64,000 bases of DNA from an uncultured Lachnospiraceae bacterium (lineage in GTDB: Bacteria; Bacillota; Clostridia; Lachnospirales; Lachnospiraceae). The position numbers and the translations under genes were made by a program. This document shows, piece by piece, positions 1 through 8,298 of the stretch; position 1 is the stretch's first letter; every line of letters starts with the position of its first letter. The notes under the pieces are model-generated. The model had not been told where the DNA came from. It was given only the letters and a program-made list of their open reading frames with translations, and did no database searches. The DNA lies in NCBI GenBank assembly GCA_946546945.1, contig CAMNOU010000013.1:25318-89317 (forward strand), given 5' to 3'.

Positions 1-107
1 GCTTCAAAAAGATCATCAGCGGAGAAATGGATGAATATCCCGAGTGGGCATTTTTCAATGTCGGAACGATCGAAGAAGTCATCGAGAAAGCAAAAAACGG
101 ACAGTAA
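1..107 (+). CDS. atpD: ATP synthase F1 subunit beta, C-terminal fragment
   Basis: This is the last 34 codons of a gene cut by the window start. The residues ([18 protein letters not shown], then a [11 protein letters not shown] stretch) match the conserved C-terminal end of the catalytic beta subunit of F1F0 ATP synthase. The stop is TAA at 105-107, and atpC begins 13 bases later, the usual beta-epsilon order of the atp operon. The catalytic P-loop lies outside the window, so only the identity of the tail can be judged. Confidence 0.85.
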   Translation, partial: FKKIISGEMDEYPEWAFFNVGTIEEVIEKAKNGQ

Positions 108-120
108 GTGAGGTGCGGCT

Positions 121-534
121 GTGAAAACATTTCATTTAAGCGTGATTGCTCACGATAAAGTGTTTTTCGACGGGCCGGCGGTATCGGTGACGCTGCCGGC
201 CTATGACGGCGAGATCCAGATCCTTTATGATCACGAAAACTATGTGTTTGCTGTGGTCGAGGGGGAGATCCGTATAAAAACAGAAGACGGCAAGATGATT
301 CCGGCAGTCTGCGGAAGCGGATTCGCCGAGGTATTTACCGACGACGAGGTAGAGGTCCTGGTGGACACGATCGAACGGCCGGAGGAAATTGACGTAAGAC
401 GTGCGCAGGAAGCGAAAGAACGCGCGGAGGAACAGATGCGGCAGCATCAGAGCAGAGTAGAATTCTATTCATCCAAGGCGGCGCTGGCCCGTGCCATGGC
501 GCGATTGAAAGAAGCAAATAAATACAGACATTGA
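121..534 (+). CDS. atpC: ATP synthase F1 subunit epsilon
   Basis: The 137-residue product has the usual length of the epsilon subunit, which couples proton flow through F0 to the catalytic F1 head and can brake ATP hydrolysis. Residues 1-85 form the N-terminal beta-sandwich (FHLSVIAHDKVFFDGPAVSV is typical) and residues 88-137 the charged two-helix C-terminal domain. The start is GTG at 121, and a GTGAGGTG stretch just upstream serves as the ribosome-binding site. It follows atpD directly, and the hairpin terminator right after its stop marks it as the last gene of the atp operon. The function is secure from family and position. Confidence 0.9.
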   Translation: MKTFHLSVIAHDKVFFDGPAVSVTLPAYDGEIQILYDHENYVFAVVEGEIRIKTEDGKMIPAVCGSGFAEVFTDDEVEVLVDTIERPEEIDVRRAQEAKERAEEQMRQHQSRVEFYSSKAALARAMARLKEANKYRH

Positions 535-561
535 CGGCAGATGATTTCTGCCGTTTTTTTT
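534..561 (+). terminator. Rho-independent terminator of the atp operon
   Basis: ACGGCAG (534-540) pairs with CTGCCGT (548-554) and is followed by a run of eight T (554-561). It overlaps the last base of the atpC stop codon. Confidence 0.85.
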
Positions 562-618
562 GTGTCATAGAAATTGCGATTTCCTATGACACAAAAAACG
601 CTCCGCTAAGGATGCGCA
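561..618. repeat. R1 palindromic repeat, copy 1
   Basis: TGTGTCATAGAAAT (561-574) and ATTTCCTATGACACA (579-593) form a near-perfect hairpin with one unpaired base and a TGCG loop, starting in the T-run of the atpC terminator. A close relative lies at 3710-3743, also directly after a terminator. The flank at 599-618 (CGCTCCGC, then AGGATGCGCA) resembles the reverse complement of a module inside the R3 repeats. No coding function is seen. Confidence 0.75.
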
Positions 619-659
619 AAAATCCGGCCGGATATCTCATAAAAAATTTTGTTGCAATA

Positions 660-696
660 TTGACAATATCAGAATCTTGAGTTATCTTATAATAAG
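660..696 (+). promoter_or_regulatory. Promoter of the feo operon with overlapping palindrome
   Basis: TTGACA (660-665) and TATCTT (683-688) are 17 bases apart, a good housekeeping-type promoter. The palindrome CTTATAATAAG (686-696) overlaps the -10 box and is a plausible operator for a Fur-family iron regulator. A second inverted repeat, CTCATT (712-717) with AATGAG (726-731), lies in the leader. Operator function is inference from position ahead of iron-transport genes. Confidence 0.55.
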
Positions 697-771
697 AAAT
701 GTTAGATGAGGCTCATTTTTGGTAGAATGAGTTATTAACAATTCCATATTACTAACCCGGAGGTGTTACAT

Positions 772-984
772 ATGATGCCTTTATCAATGGCGAAGACAGG
801 AGAAGTCGTTGTGATAAAGAAGATCACTGGGAAAGATGAAATCCGTCAACATCTGGCTGAACTTGGCCTGGTGGTGGAAGAGAGTGTGAAAGTTGTCAGC
901 GAGGTCGGCGGCAATCTGATTATTCAGGTCAAGGAAAGCAGGATTGCTTTGGACCGTACAATGGCAAACCGCATCATGGTCTGA
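772..984 (+). CDS. feoA: FeoA-domain protein, first copy
   Basis: The 70-residue SH3-like protein of the FeoA family is an accessory factor thought to act on FeoB during ferrous-iron uptake. The segment MPLSMAKTGEVVVIKKITGKD and the C-terminal LIIQVKESRIALDRTMANRIMV fit the fold (beta strands around a conserved small-residue turn). The start at 772 is chosen because GGAGG (759-763) lies 8 bases upstream; an in-frame GTG at 763 overlaps that ribosome-binding site and is rejected. It is the first gene of feoA-feoA-feoB-Cys-rich protein, with short gaps throughout. The family is sure; the exact biochemical role of FeoA proteins is not settled. Confidence 0.85.
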   Translation: MMPLSMAKTGEVVVIKKITGKDEIRQHLAELGLVVEESVKVVSEVGGNLIIQVKESRIALDRTMANRIMV

Positions 985-1019
985 AGGACAGATTTGACTA
1001 AGTACAGGAGGTTCAGAAA

Positions 1020-1241
1020 ATGAAAACATTGAAGGACATACCGGTAAACGGTGTGGCAGTAGTCAGAAGGCTGCATGGCGAGGGACCGGTAAAGCGGCGT
1101 ATCATGGACATGGGAATCACAAAAGGTGTTGAGATTCAGGTCCGTAAGGTCGCACCGCTCGGAGATCCGATCGAGCTGAATGTCCGTGGATACGAGCTGA
1201 GTATCCGCAAGGCAGACGCTGAGATGATTGAAGTGGAGTAG
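1020..1241 (+). CDS. feoA: FeoA-domain protein, second copy
   Basis: A second 73-residue FeoA-family protein (MKTLKDIPVNGVAVVRRLHGEG, with LGDPIELNVRGYELSIRKADAEMIEV at the end). The pattern GDPIELNVRGYELSIR is the classic FeoA signature, so this copy is closer to the family norm than its upstream neighbour. It starts 9 bases after an AGGAGG and is followed 39 bases later by feoB. Tandem feoA genes ahead of feoB are common in Clostridia; whether the two proteins act as a heteromer on FeoB cannot be read from the sequence. Confidence 0.88.
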   Translation: MKTLKDIPVNGVAVVRRLHGEGPVKRRIMDMGITKGVEIQVRKVAPLGDPIELNVRGYELSIRKADAEMIEVE

Positions 1242-1280
1242 AGACCTGAAAAAGCAAGGATAGATGAAGGAGAGTGAGTT

Positions 1281-3437
1281 ATGAGTATCAAGATAGCACT
1301 TGCCGGAAATCCAAACTGCGGCAAGACAACATTGTTCAATCAGCTCACCGGCAGTTCACAGTATGTGGGGAACTGGCCCGGTGTAACTGTAGAGAAAAAA
1401 GAAGGAAAATTAAAAGGACATAAAGGAGAGGTCATCATTCAGGATCTGCCGGGAATCTATTCCCTTTCTCCCTACACTCTGGAGGAAGTGGTTTCCCGTA
1501 CTTATCTGGTGAATGAGCGCCCGGATGCCATTTTAAATATTGTTGACGGTACAAACTTCGAGAGAAATCTGTATCTGACTACCCAGCTGATGGAACTCGG
1601 AATTCCGGTTGTGATCGCTGTCAACATGATGGATATCGTCAGAAAGAACGGCGATAAGATCAATGTAAAGAAGATCGGAGATCAGCTGGGATGTGATGTG
1701 ATTGAAATCAGCGCCCTGAAAGGGGAAGGCGGATTCGAAGCGGCTGAGAAGGCAGTACAGGCTGCCCAAAGCACAAAATTCAAAGAGCCGCTGCACGTGT
1801 TCACCGGCAGTGTGGAACATGCGATCGCACATATTGAGGAATCTATTGAAGATAAAGTGCCAAGGGAAAATCTTCGCTGGTACGCGATGAAGCTGTTCGA
1901 GCGGGATGAGAAGATTCAGAAGGAACTCGCGTTCTCCGCAGATCTGATGAGCCACATCGAAAAGCATATTACGGACTGTGAAGAGGAGCTGGATGATGAT
2001 TCAGAAAGCATCATCACCAATCAGAGATATACATATATCAGTAAGCTTTGCGACAATACGGTACAGAAAAAAGCGGCGCTTCACGACCTGACGCTGTCCG
2101 ATAAGATCGACCGCATTGTAACGAATCGTATTCTGGGTCTCCCGATTTTTGCCGGAATCATGTTCCTGGTGTTCTTTGTTTCCATCAATTCACTGGGCGG
2201 ATTCCTGACAGACTTTGTAAATGATACTGTTTTTGCAGACGGAATCTGCGCATGGCTGGGAACAGCTCTGGATAATGCAGGCGTAGCTCCCTGGCTGGCA
2301 GGACTGATCAACGATGGTATTGTGGCCGGCGTTGGCGCGGTACTCGGATTTGTGCCTCAGATGCTGGTACTGTTCCTCATGCTGTCAATCCTGGAGCAGA
2401 TCGGTTACATGGCGCGAGTAGCGTTTGTTCTTGACCGTGTATTCCGCAGATTCGGACTTTCCGGAAAGTCTTTCATCCCGATGCTGATCGGTGCCGGATG
2501 CGGCGTGCCGGGAATCATGGCATCACGTACGATCGAGAGTGAGAAAGACCGCCGGATGACGGTTATGACCACTACCTTTATTCCCTGCGGCGCAAAAATG
2601 CCGATCATTGCATTGATCGCCGGCGCACTGTTTTCTAACAGACAGGGACTGATCGCGGTTTCCGCATATTTCGTAGGAATCGCTGCGATCGTTGTTTCCG
2701 GTATTATGCTTAAGAAGACAAAACCGTTTGCAGGTGATCCGACTCCCTTTGTTATGGAGCTCCCTGCTTATCATATTCCTACGATCGGTTCGATCCTGCG
2801 CCCGACCTGGGAGCGCGGATGGTCCTTCATCAAGCGTGCCGGTACAATCATCCTGGCAGCTACCGTGCTGATCTGGTTCCTGCAGGGCTTTGGTATGGTA
2901 GATGGCCATCTGGCTATGGTAGAAGACGCGGATGCATCGATCCTGGCTGCAATCGGAAACGCAATCTGCATTATTTTCCGTCCGGCAGGATTCGGAAACT
3001 GGCGTGCGACAGTTGCTGCAATCACCGGCCTGATCGCCAAGGAAAATGTCGTTGGTACCTTCGGTATTCTCTATGGCGGATTTGATGAGGTCGCTGAAGA
3101 CGGACAGGAGATCTGGGCTGCGCTTGCTGCTTCCTACACACAGCTGTCTGCTTACTGTTTCATGCTCTTCAACCTGCTCTGCGCACCCTGCTTCGCGGCG
3201 ATGGGCGCGATCCGCAGAGAGATGAACAGCCAGAAATGGTTCTGGGCGGCAATCGGTTATCAGTGCTTCCTGGCATATACCGTATCCATCATTGTATATC
3301 AGATTGGAAGCGCGGTTACAGGAAATATTCATCCGGTAGGATTTGTTGTTGCACTGATCATGCTGGCAGGTTATATTTACATGCTGTTCCGTAAAAACCC
3401 CTATGCTTCACATGTCGGAAAGAGGGCTGTGGCATAG
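1281..3437 (+). CDS. feoB: Ferrous iron transport protein B (GTPase-permease)
   Basis: The 718-residue FeoB is the membrane Fe(II) transporter. It begins with a cytoplasmic GTPase domain: the G1 P-loop GNPNCGKT is at residues 9-16, DLPGIYSL is the G3 region, and VNMMD takes the place of the usual NKxD G4 motif. A helical spacer with guanine-dissociation-inhibitor character follows up to about residue 270. The rest is a polytopic membrane domain with two Gate motifs, including IGAGCGVPGIMASRT and FIPCGAKMPI, each with the conserved Cys. The length is slightly below that of the Escherichia coli protein. It is translated from AAGGAGAGTG. The last gene of the operon encodes a Cys-rich partner. 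Confidence 0.95.
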   Translation: MSIKIALAGNPNCGKTTLFNQLTGSSQYVGNWPGVTVEKKEGKLKGHKGEVIIQDLPGIYSLSPYTLEEVVSRTYLVNERPDAILNIVDGTNFERNLYLTTQLMELGIPVVIAVNMMDIVRKNGDKINVKKIGDQLGCDVIEISALKGEGGFEAAEKAVQAAQSTKFKEPLHVFTGSVEHAIAHIEESIEDKVPRENLRWYAMKLFERDEKIQKELAFSADLMSHIEKHITDCEEELDDDSESIITNQRYTYISKLCDNTVQKKAALHDLTLSDKIDRIVTNRILGLPIFAGIMFLVFFVSINSLGGFLTDFVNDTVFADGICAWLGTALDNAGVAPWLAGLINDGIVAGVGAVLGFVPQMLVLFLMLSILEQIGYMARVAFVLDRVFRRFGLSGKSFIPMLIGAGCGVPGIMASRTIESEKDRRMTVMTTTFIPCGAKMPIIALIAGALFSNRQGLIAVSAYFVGIAAIVVSGIMLKKTKPFAGDPTPFVMELPAYHIPTIGSILRPTWERGWSFIKRAGTIILAATVLIWFLQGFGMVDGHLAMVEDADASILAAIGNAICIIFRPAGFGNWRATVAAITGLIAKENVVGTFGILYGGFDEVAEDGQEIWAALAASYTQLSAYCFMLFNLLCAPCFAAMGAIRREMNSQKWFWAAIGYQCFLAYTVSIIVYQIGSAVTGNIHPVGFVVALIMLAGYIYMLFRKNPYASHVGKRAVA

Positions 3438-3458
3438 CAAAAATGGAAAGGAGTATCT

Positions 3459-3632
3459 ATGGCTACTGTGATAGCGGCTATCATTGTTTTTGGAATTGTC
3501 GGGCTGGACGTGTTTTACCTGGTCCGCCAGAGAATGCAGGGGAAGAGCTCCTGCAGCTGCGGCGACACATGCGGCGGCTGTGCCGGTTGTAAAGGCGGAA
3601 GCTGCTGCGGGCATGCATGCAGTACCCGGTGA
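3459..3632 (+). CDS. FeoB-associated Cys-rich membrane protein
   Basis: This 57-residue product is easily missed because of its size. Residues 3-22 form one hydrophobic helix (ATVIAAIIVFGIVGLDVFYL). A short basic stretch follows, then a tail with eight Cys (CSCGDTCGGCAGC, then SCCGHAC). This is the layout of the FeoB-associated Cys-rich family found next to feoB in many Firmicutes, where it may take the place of FeoC or handle iron at the inner face of the membrane. It starts 21 bases after feoB behind AAAGGAG and is followed by the operon terminator. The family assignment is strong from context and composition; the role is not established. Confidence 0.85.
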   Translation: MATVIAAIIVFGIVGLDVFYLVRQRMQGKSSCSCGDTCGGCAGCKGGSCCGHACSTR

Positions 3633-3680
3633 CATAAAGAAAACAGAAGTATCAGTTGTCATCAATAGTACGGATATCTG

Positions 3681-3709
3681 AAAACTCCTCCTGCCGGGAG
3701 GAGTTTTTT
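3681..3709 (+). terminator. Terminator of the feo operon
   Basis: AAAACTCCTCC (3681-3691) pairs with GGGAGGAGTTTT around a short loop and ends in six T (3704-3709). Confidence 0.88.
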
Positions 3710-3743
3710 CATGTCATAGGAAATTCCGATTTCCTATGACATG
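3710..3743. repeat. R1 palindromic repeat, copy 2
   Basis: CATGTCATAGGAAAT (3710-3724) and ATTTCCTATGACATG (3729-3743) are a perfect 15-bp inverted repeat around TCCG. The core matches copy 1 at 561-593, and both copies start in the T-run of a terminator. The GTGCTCCG that follows at about 3748 faintly echoes the CGCTCCGC flank of copy 1. Confidence 0.78.
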
Positions 3744-3970
3744 AAAATGTGCTCCGTCTGCGGATTTTGCTCTCATAATAAGGAATAAAATCCGCTTTTG
3801 ACAAATGTAATAAAAAACAGATGATAATCATTCCTTTTTGTGTTATAAAGTGACAGGAAAGTGGCATATTGTCAAAAAAATATCAAAAAAAATAGTGCAA
3901 TTATACTAACAATGTGGTAGAATAGAAGTCAGTAATGAATAATAACCACATTATAAAAGGAGGAGTTATC
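3744..3970 (+). promoter_or_regulatory. AT-rich control region ahead of hbd
   Basis: No gene is seen here. TTGACA (3798-3803) is followed after 19 bases by GATAAT (3823-3828), which lies in the Fur-box-like palindrome ATGATAATCAT (3821-3831). A second possible -10, TAGAAT (3918-3923), lies nearer the gene but has no good -35. The hbd ribosome-binding site AAAGGAGGAG ends at 3966. Iron control of this region is only a suggestion. Confidence 0.35.
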
Positions 3971-4810
3971 ATGAAAGTTGGAGTTATCGGTGCAGGCACA
4001 ATGGGATCAGGTATTGCACAGGCATTTGCGCAGACAGAAGGGTATGAAGTATATCTGTGCGATATCAATGATGAATTTGCTGCAAACGGAAAAAACAAAA
4101 TTGCGAAAGGTTTTGCAAAACGTGTTGCAAAGGGCAAAATGGAGCAGGCTGCTGCAGATGCTGTCCTTGCCAAGATCACAACAGGTACGAAAGAGATCTG
4201 TACAGACGCTGATCTGATCGTTGAGGCTGCCCTGGAAGTAATGTCCGTAAAACAGCAGACATTTAAAGAGCTTCAGGACATTGTTCCCAAGGATTGTATC
4301 TTCGCTACAAATACATCTTCTCTCTCTGTTACAGAGATCGGACAGGGACTGGACAGACCGCTGATCGGTATGCATTTCTTCAACCCGGCACCTGTTATGA
4401 AATTGATCGAGGTTATCCAGGGCGCGAATACTCCGGATGAGCTTCGTGACAAAGTAGTAGAGATCTCCAAATCAATCGGCAAGACTCCGGTTGAGGTAAA
4501 AGAAGGCCCGGGATTTGTTGTAAACAGAATCCTTGTTCCTATGATCAACGAGGCAGTTGGTATTTACGCAGATGGTCTTGCTTCCGTAGAGGGTATTGAT
4601 ACAGCTATGAAACTCGGCGCAAATCATCCGATGGGACCTCTGGCATTAGGCGACCTGATCGGCCTGGATATCTGCCTTGCTATCATGAATGTTCTCTATG
4701 ATGAAACAGGAGATCCGAAGTATCGTCCGCATCCGCTTCTTAAGAAGATGGTACGTGCAGGCAAACTTGGCATGAAGACCGGCATCGGTTTCTATGACTA
4801 CAGCAAATAA
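3971..4810 (+). CDS. hbd: 3-hydroxybutyryl-CoA dehydrogenase
   Basis: The 279-residue NAD(P)-dependent enzyme interconverts acetoacetyl-CoA and 3-hydroxybutyryl-CoA in clostridial butyrate formation. The N-terminal Rossmann motif [13 protein letters not shown] is at residues 7-19, [10 protein letters not shown] is the substrate-side signature, [17 protein letters not shown] carries the catalytic His and Glu, and [10 protein letters not shown] begins the C-terminal helical domain. The family length is about 280. The start at 3971 follows AAAGGAGG; an upstream in-frame ATG at 3935 has no such site. It stands alone between terminators, not with crotonase, thiolase or acyl-CoA dehydrogenase genes. 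A distant relative at 62350 probably has a different substrate. Confidence 0.92.
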   Translation: MKVGVIGAGTMGSGIAQAFAQTEGYEVYLCDINDEFAANGKNKIAKGFAKRVAKGKMEQAAADAVLAKITTGTKEICTDADLIVEAALEVMSVKQQTFKELQDIVPKDCIFATNTSSLSVTEIGQGLDRPLIGMHFFNPAPVMKLIEVIQGANTPDELRDKVVEISKSIGKTPVEVKEGPGFVVNRILVPMINEAVGIYADGLASVEGIDTAMKLGANHPMGPLALGDLIGLDICLAIMNVLYDETGDPKYRPHPLLKKMVRAGKLGMKTGIGFYDYSK

Positions 4811-4829
4811 TGATACGTTCTGAATCAAC

Positions 4830-4873
4830 AGGAGGAAACAGCCTGAAATATCCGGCTGTTTCCTCCTCTTTTT
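4830..4873 (+). terminator. Terminator of hbd
   Basis: AGGAGGAAACAGCC (4830-4843) pairs with GGCTGTTTCCTCCT (4854-4867); a T-rich tract follows. Confidence 0.85.
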
Positions 4874-4899
4874 ATCTGGCAGTTTCTTCGTAGATATGT

Positions 4900-4929
4900 T
4901 TGACGAAAACCATGTATTTATGGTATCAT
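4900..4929 (+). promoter_or_regulatory. Promoter of the NlpC/xpaC/telA group
   Basis: TTGACG (4900-4905) and TATCAT (4924-4929) are separated by 18 bases. The start codon at 4970 leaves a leader of about 35 bases with AGGAAGGA as ribosome-binding site. Confidence 0.6.
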
Positions 4930-4969
4930 TTTTTTGGTACTTGGTGCTTTGTTTCAGGAAGGAATATGT

Positions 4970-7030
4970 ATGAAAACGTTTTTTATTTTTTTAATTTCAG
5001 CTGCTTTGATAGCCGGACCGGCTGCGGGTGTACCGGCCGCAGAGCCGAACGCGGAAAGCGGGGTCTACGCTGAGGCCGCGGATATGACGGCAGAAGAGCA
5101 GACGGATGAAACTGCTGTTTCAGAGAATGAAGATACTTCTTTGAGTACGGAAAACGGGACAGCGGGTGTAAGTGCTGATCAGGCAGCCGGTGATCCGGCC
5201 GGAGAAACGACAGAGGATGTCGGACAGGAAGAACCGGCAGCGGAAGATATCTCTCAGGAAGATCAGATCAGTGATCTGTCTGAAAATGAAGAAATGCCGG
5301 AAGCAGAAAGACTGCTTGAAACGATCTCAGATTCAGATCGGGAAGACGGGCAGGAACAGGGAAATCAGGAAACAGAACCGGGCGGGATTACCGGAATCTC
5401 CCTGCCGGATTCTCTGACAATGAAGGACAGGACCATACAGATGCAGCCCGTTATTGAACCGGAAGGGGCAGAGGCCGCAGAGTATGTGTGGAGTTCTTCC
5501 AATGAGCTGATCGCAAAAGTCGATCAGAACGGACTTGTGACAGCAGTTTCCGATGGCGAGGCAGTCATCACCGTGACGGTAAAAACGGATGAAAACAATG
5601 CGGATACTGAAAAAACAGATACTGCTGCAAAAGAGGATGAAACGGCGGGCGTTTTATCTGCGGAATGTGCAGTAACGGTAACTGCCTATAAAGGAACGAC
5701 CGGGGTTTGCAAGTCAGAAGACGGGAACTGGTATTATTACAAAGACGGTGTGATTCAGACCGATCATACCGGGATTGATCAGAATGCGAACGGCTGGTGG
5801 CGCATTGTCAACGGCAAGGTTGACTTTTCCTGCAATTCCATCGAAAAAAATCAGAATGGATGGTGGTATTTACGCAAGGGCAAGGTTGATTTTTCCTATA
5901 ACGGTTTCGGTACCAACAGAAACGGACAGTGGTATTGCGAAGGCGGTAAGGTTAAGTTCAATAAGAACAGCGTCATCAAAGATACGAACGGGGCACTTGG
6001 CACGAAAGGAATCTGGTACTATGTAGTGAAGAGCAAAGTGACCCGCACCAATACGATCGCAAAGAATGAAAACGGCTGGTGGCGCATTGAAAACGGCATG
6101 GTGAACTTCACCTGCAACAGCGTGGAGAAGAATGAGAATGGCTGGTGGTATATAAGAAAAGGCAAGGTCGATTTCAGGTACACCGGCATTGCCGCGAATG
6201 CGAACGGCTGGTGGCGTATTGTCAGAGGTAAGGTTGATTTTGGCTGCAATACGATTGAGAGAAACGAGAATGGCTGGTGGTATTTAAGAAACGGTAAGGT
6301 CGATTTCGGATTTACAGGCATCGGACATAATAAAAATGGTTCCTGGTACTGTAAAAAAGGAAAAGTAGACTTCCGTTATACCGGTATTCTGACCTGGAAT
6401 GGGAAAAAATATGTTGTTGTCAGCGGCAGCGCGACACAGCCGTCCTCCATGCCGTCCAGCGGATGGCTTGTGAAAAACGGTCATTATTATCATTTTAACT
6501 CCAGCGGACAGCTGGACAGAAGTACGACGACGGCTCCTTCGCTGGTGTCTCTGGGAGGGTATTATATCAGCCCGATGTATGCCGGACAGTACAATAGTAC
6601 TTCTGAGCGGATCGAAGCGATGATCCGCAGGGCATATGATTATCGGAATGCAGGAACGACTTACAGAATCTGCAAGTCGATGGCGCCCGGACAGTATGCG
6701 GACTGCAGCGGTCTGGTCATGCAGTGCCTGTATGCAGCTGGTTTTGATCCGTATCCGGCTACGCCGGCGCATCATGCGCGTCCTGAGAATGAGTATGACT
6801 CCAGGACACTGTTCAATCAGACACCGATGAAACATGTGCCTGCATCCCAGATGCGAAGAGGGGATCTGATCTATTACAAGAGCCCGCGCAGCGGTGCGAT
6901 CATTCATGTGGCAATATACCTCGGAAACGGCAGAGTCATTGAATCCTGGCCGCCGGCTGTCACGGACAAATATGGTGTTACATCCTATCCTCATACAATC
7001 ATATACGGGGTGACCCGGCCTTTTGAATAA
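4970..7030 (+). CDS. Secreted NlpC/P60 peptidoglycan hydrolase with wall-binding repeats
   Basis: The 686-residue exported protein probably cuts peptide stems of peptidoglycan. Residues 1-28 are a signal peptide (FFIFLISAALIAGPAAG core). A very acidic, low-complexity linker follows to about 140, then a BIG2-type immunoglobulin-like domain (ISLPDSLTMKDRTIQMQPVI to ECAVTVTAYKG). Residues 254-482 hold about ten 22-24-residue repeats of the form NGWWRI...GKVDF, aromatic wall-binding repeats. The NlpC/P60 domain covers about 545-686, with catalytic Cys579 in DCSGLVMQ and His646 in IIHVAIYLG. The start follows AGGAAGGA. It is followed 20 bases later by an XpaC-family gene. Domain calls are firm; the bond cleaved is inferred from the family. 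Confidence 0.88.
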   Translation: MKTFFIFLISAALIAGPAAGVPAAEPNAESGVYAEAADMTAEEQTDETAVSENEDTSLSTENGTAGVSADQAAGDPAGETTEDVGQEEPAAEDISQEDQISDLSENEEMPEAERLLETISDSDREDGQEQGNQETEPGGITGISLPDSLTMKDRTIQMQPVIEPEGAEAAEYVWSSSNELIAKVDQNGLVTAVSDGEAVITVTVKTDENNADTEKTDTAAKEDETAGVLSAECAVTVTAYKGTTGVCKSEDGNWYYYKDGVIQTDHTGIDQNANGWWRIVNGKVDFSCNSIEKNQNGWWYLRKGKVDFSYNGFGTNRNGQWYCEGGKVKFNKNSVIKDTNGALGTKGIWYYVVKSKVTRTNTIAKNENGWWRIENGMVNFTCNSVEKNENGWWYIRKGKVDFRYTGIAANANGWWRIVRGKVDFGCNTIERNENGWWYLRNGKVDFGFTGIGHNKNGSWYCKKGKVDFRYTGILTWNGKKYVVVSGSATQPSSMPSSGWLVKNGHYYHFNSSGQLDRSTTTAPSLVSLGGYYISPMYAGQYNSTSERIEAMIRRAYDYRNAGTTYRICKSMAPGQYADCSGLVMQCLYAAGFDPYPATPAHHARPENEYDSRTLFNQTPMKHVPASQMRRGDLIYYKSPRSGAIIHVAIYLGNGRVIESWPPAVTDKYGVTSYPHTIIYGVTRPFE

Positions 7031-7050
7031 TGAAAAAGTGAGATGATTTT

Positions 7051-8268
7051 ATGGCAGAAAATAAGTACGATGATTACGGAGAACAGATACGCAATACAGT
7101 TGACAATGCGATCCGGAATAATGATTTTTCAAATCTGAGCCGATCGGTAGGCGATATTATTAATGGCGTGATCGATTCCGTACGGTGGACGGTCGGAGAC
7201 GCAAATAAAATGCGGCAGCCATGGGAGAGCCCTTACCGCTCTGCATCCCAGCCGGGAGAAACCGGAAAAGGGACCAGAAACTTTGTGCAGAATCAGGCGG
7301 CGGATCTGTATGAAAAATATCCGTCGGGTAAGACTGCCGGCATTCTGATGGCTGCGGGCGGATTTGCCGGGACCGGTATTTTCGGGATCCTGACCCTGGT
7401 CTTTGCAATCATTGGCCTGGCAAGTGCGATCGTGGCCGCGCCGGGAGTGATTGTGTTTGGCATTCTTACGATTGCCTCTCTGGTTCTCGGAATCAGGGGA
7501 GTCTCCAGGATCGGTTTTATAAACCGTTACCGCAAGTATGTGCGCGTCCTGAAAAATCAGGTCTATATACCGATCCGGGCACTTGCGCAGCAGGTCGGGA
7601 AAAATGTGGAGGACACAACCCGGGATCTGAAGAAAATGATCAGTCAGAAACTGCTGTTTCAGGCACACATTGATGAAAATGAGCATTATCTGATCATGAC
7701 GGACGAGGCTTACCGGGAGTACTTAAAGGCCCGCTCGGATCTTGTTGCAAGAGAGCAGGAGGCAAAGGCTGTAAAACAGGCGGAAGAAGAACTTCCGGAA
7801 GAAGCAAGACGGCTGATCCGGCAGGGCCAGGATTACGTTGCGTTCATACACAGATCGAATGAAAAGATACCGGATGAGGATATTTCGGAGAAGCTTGTGC
7901 AGATGGAGACCGTGGTCGCCAGAATCTTTGATGTCGTGCGCGAGAGGCCGCAGGTGACTTCGGAACTTGACAAGCTGATGAGCTACTATCTGCCGACAAC
8001 AAGAAAATTGCTGGATGCGTATATGGAACTTGACCGGCAGTCTGTTGCCGGACAGAATATAGCCGCTACCAAAAAGGAGATCGGAGATACGATCGATACG
8101 CTGAATGCGGCATTTGCAAAACTACTGGACAGTCTGTTCATAGACCGGGCATGGGATATTTCGTCAGATATTTCGGTGCTGAATACAGTGCTTGCGCAGG
8201 ATGGCCTGAAAGAGGATGAACTTCAGGCAAAAATGCAGGCACAGGGACAGGTCATGGAACAGAAATAA
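7051..8268 (+). CDS. XpaC-family membrane protein (BCIP hydrolysis family)
   Basis: The 405-residue protein has a polar N-terminus, a glycine-rich hydrophobic pair at about residues 103-155 (GILMAAGGFAGTGIFGILTL, then VIVFGILTIASLVLGIRGV), and a long helical cytoplasmic part ending in SYYLPTTRKLLDAYMELDRQ. That ending is the signature of the 5-bromo-4-chloroindolyl phosphate hydrolysis (XpaC) family. These proteins are habitually coded next to TelA, as here, 30 bases upstream. Their true biochemical role is not known; the family name comes from an indicator-dye phenotype. A link to envelope stress or to the NlpC/P60 hydrolase upstream is inferred only from co-orientation and short gaps. Confidence 0.75.
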   Translation: MAENKYDDYGEQIRNTVDNAIRNNDFSNLSRSVGDIINGVIDSVRWTVGDANKMRQPWESPYRSASQPGETGKGTRNFVQNQAADLYEKYPSGKTAGILMAAGGFAGTGIFGILTLVFAIIGLASAIVAAPGVIVFGILTIASLVLGIRGVSRIGFINRYRKYVRVLKNQVYIPIRALAQQVGKNVEDTTRDLKKMISQKLLFQAHIDENEHYLIMTDEAYREYLKARSDLVAREQEAKAVKQAEEELPEEARRLIRQGQDYVAFIHRSNEKIPDEDISEKLVQMETVVARIFDVVRERPQVTSELDKLMSYYLPTTRKLLDAYMELDRQSVAGQNIAATKKEIGDTIDTLNAAFAKLLDSLFIDRAWDISSDISVLNTVLAQDGLKEDELQAKMQAQGQVMEQK

Positions 8269-8298
8269 AATATAATTAAGAACTACGGGGGGATCAAG

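Noticed and set aside
2523..3332. 269-codon minus-strand open frame
   Set aside because: Antisense to the FeoB membrane domain; Cys/Arg-rich shadow without a start signal.
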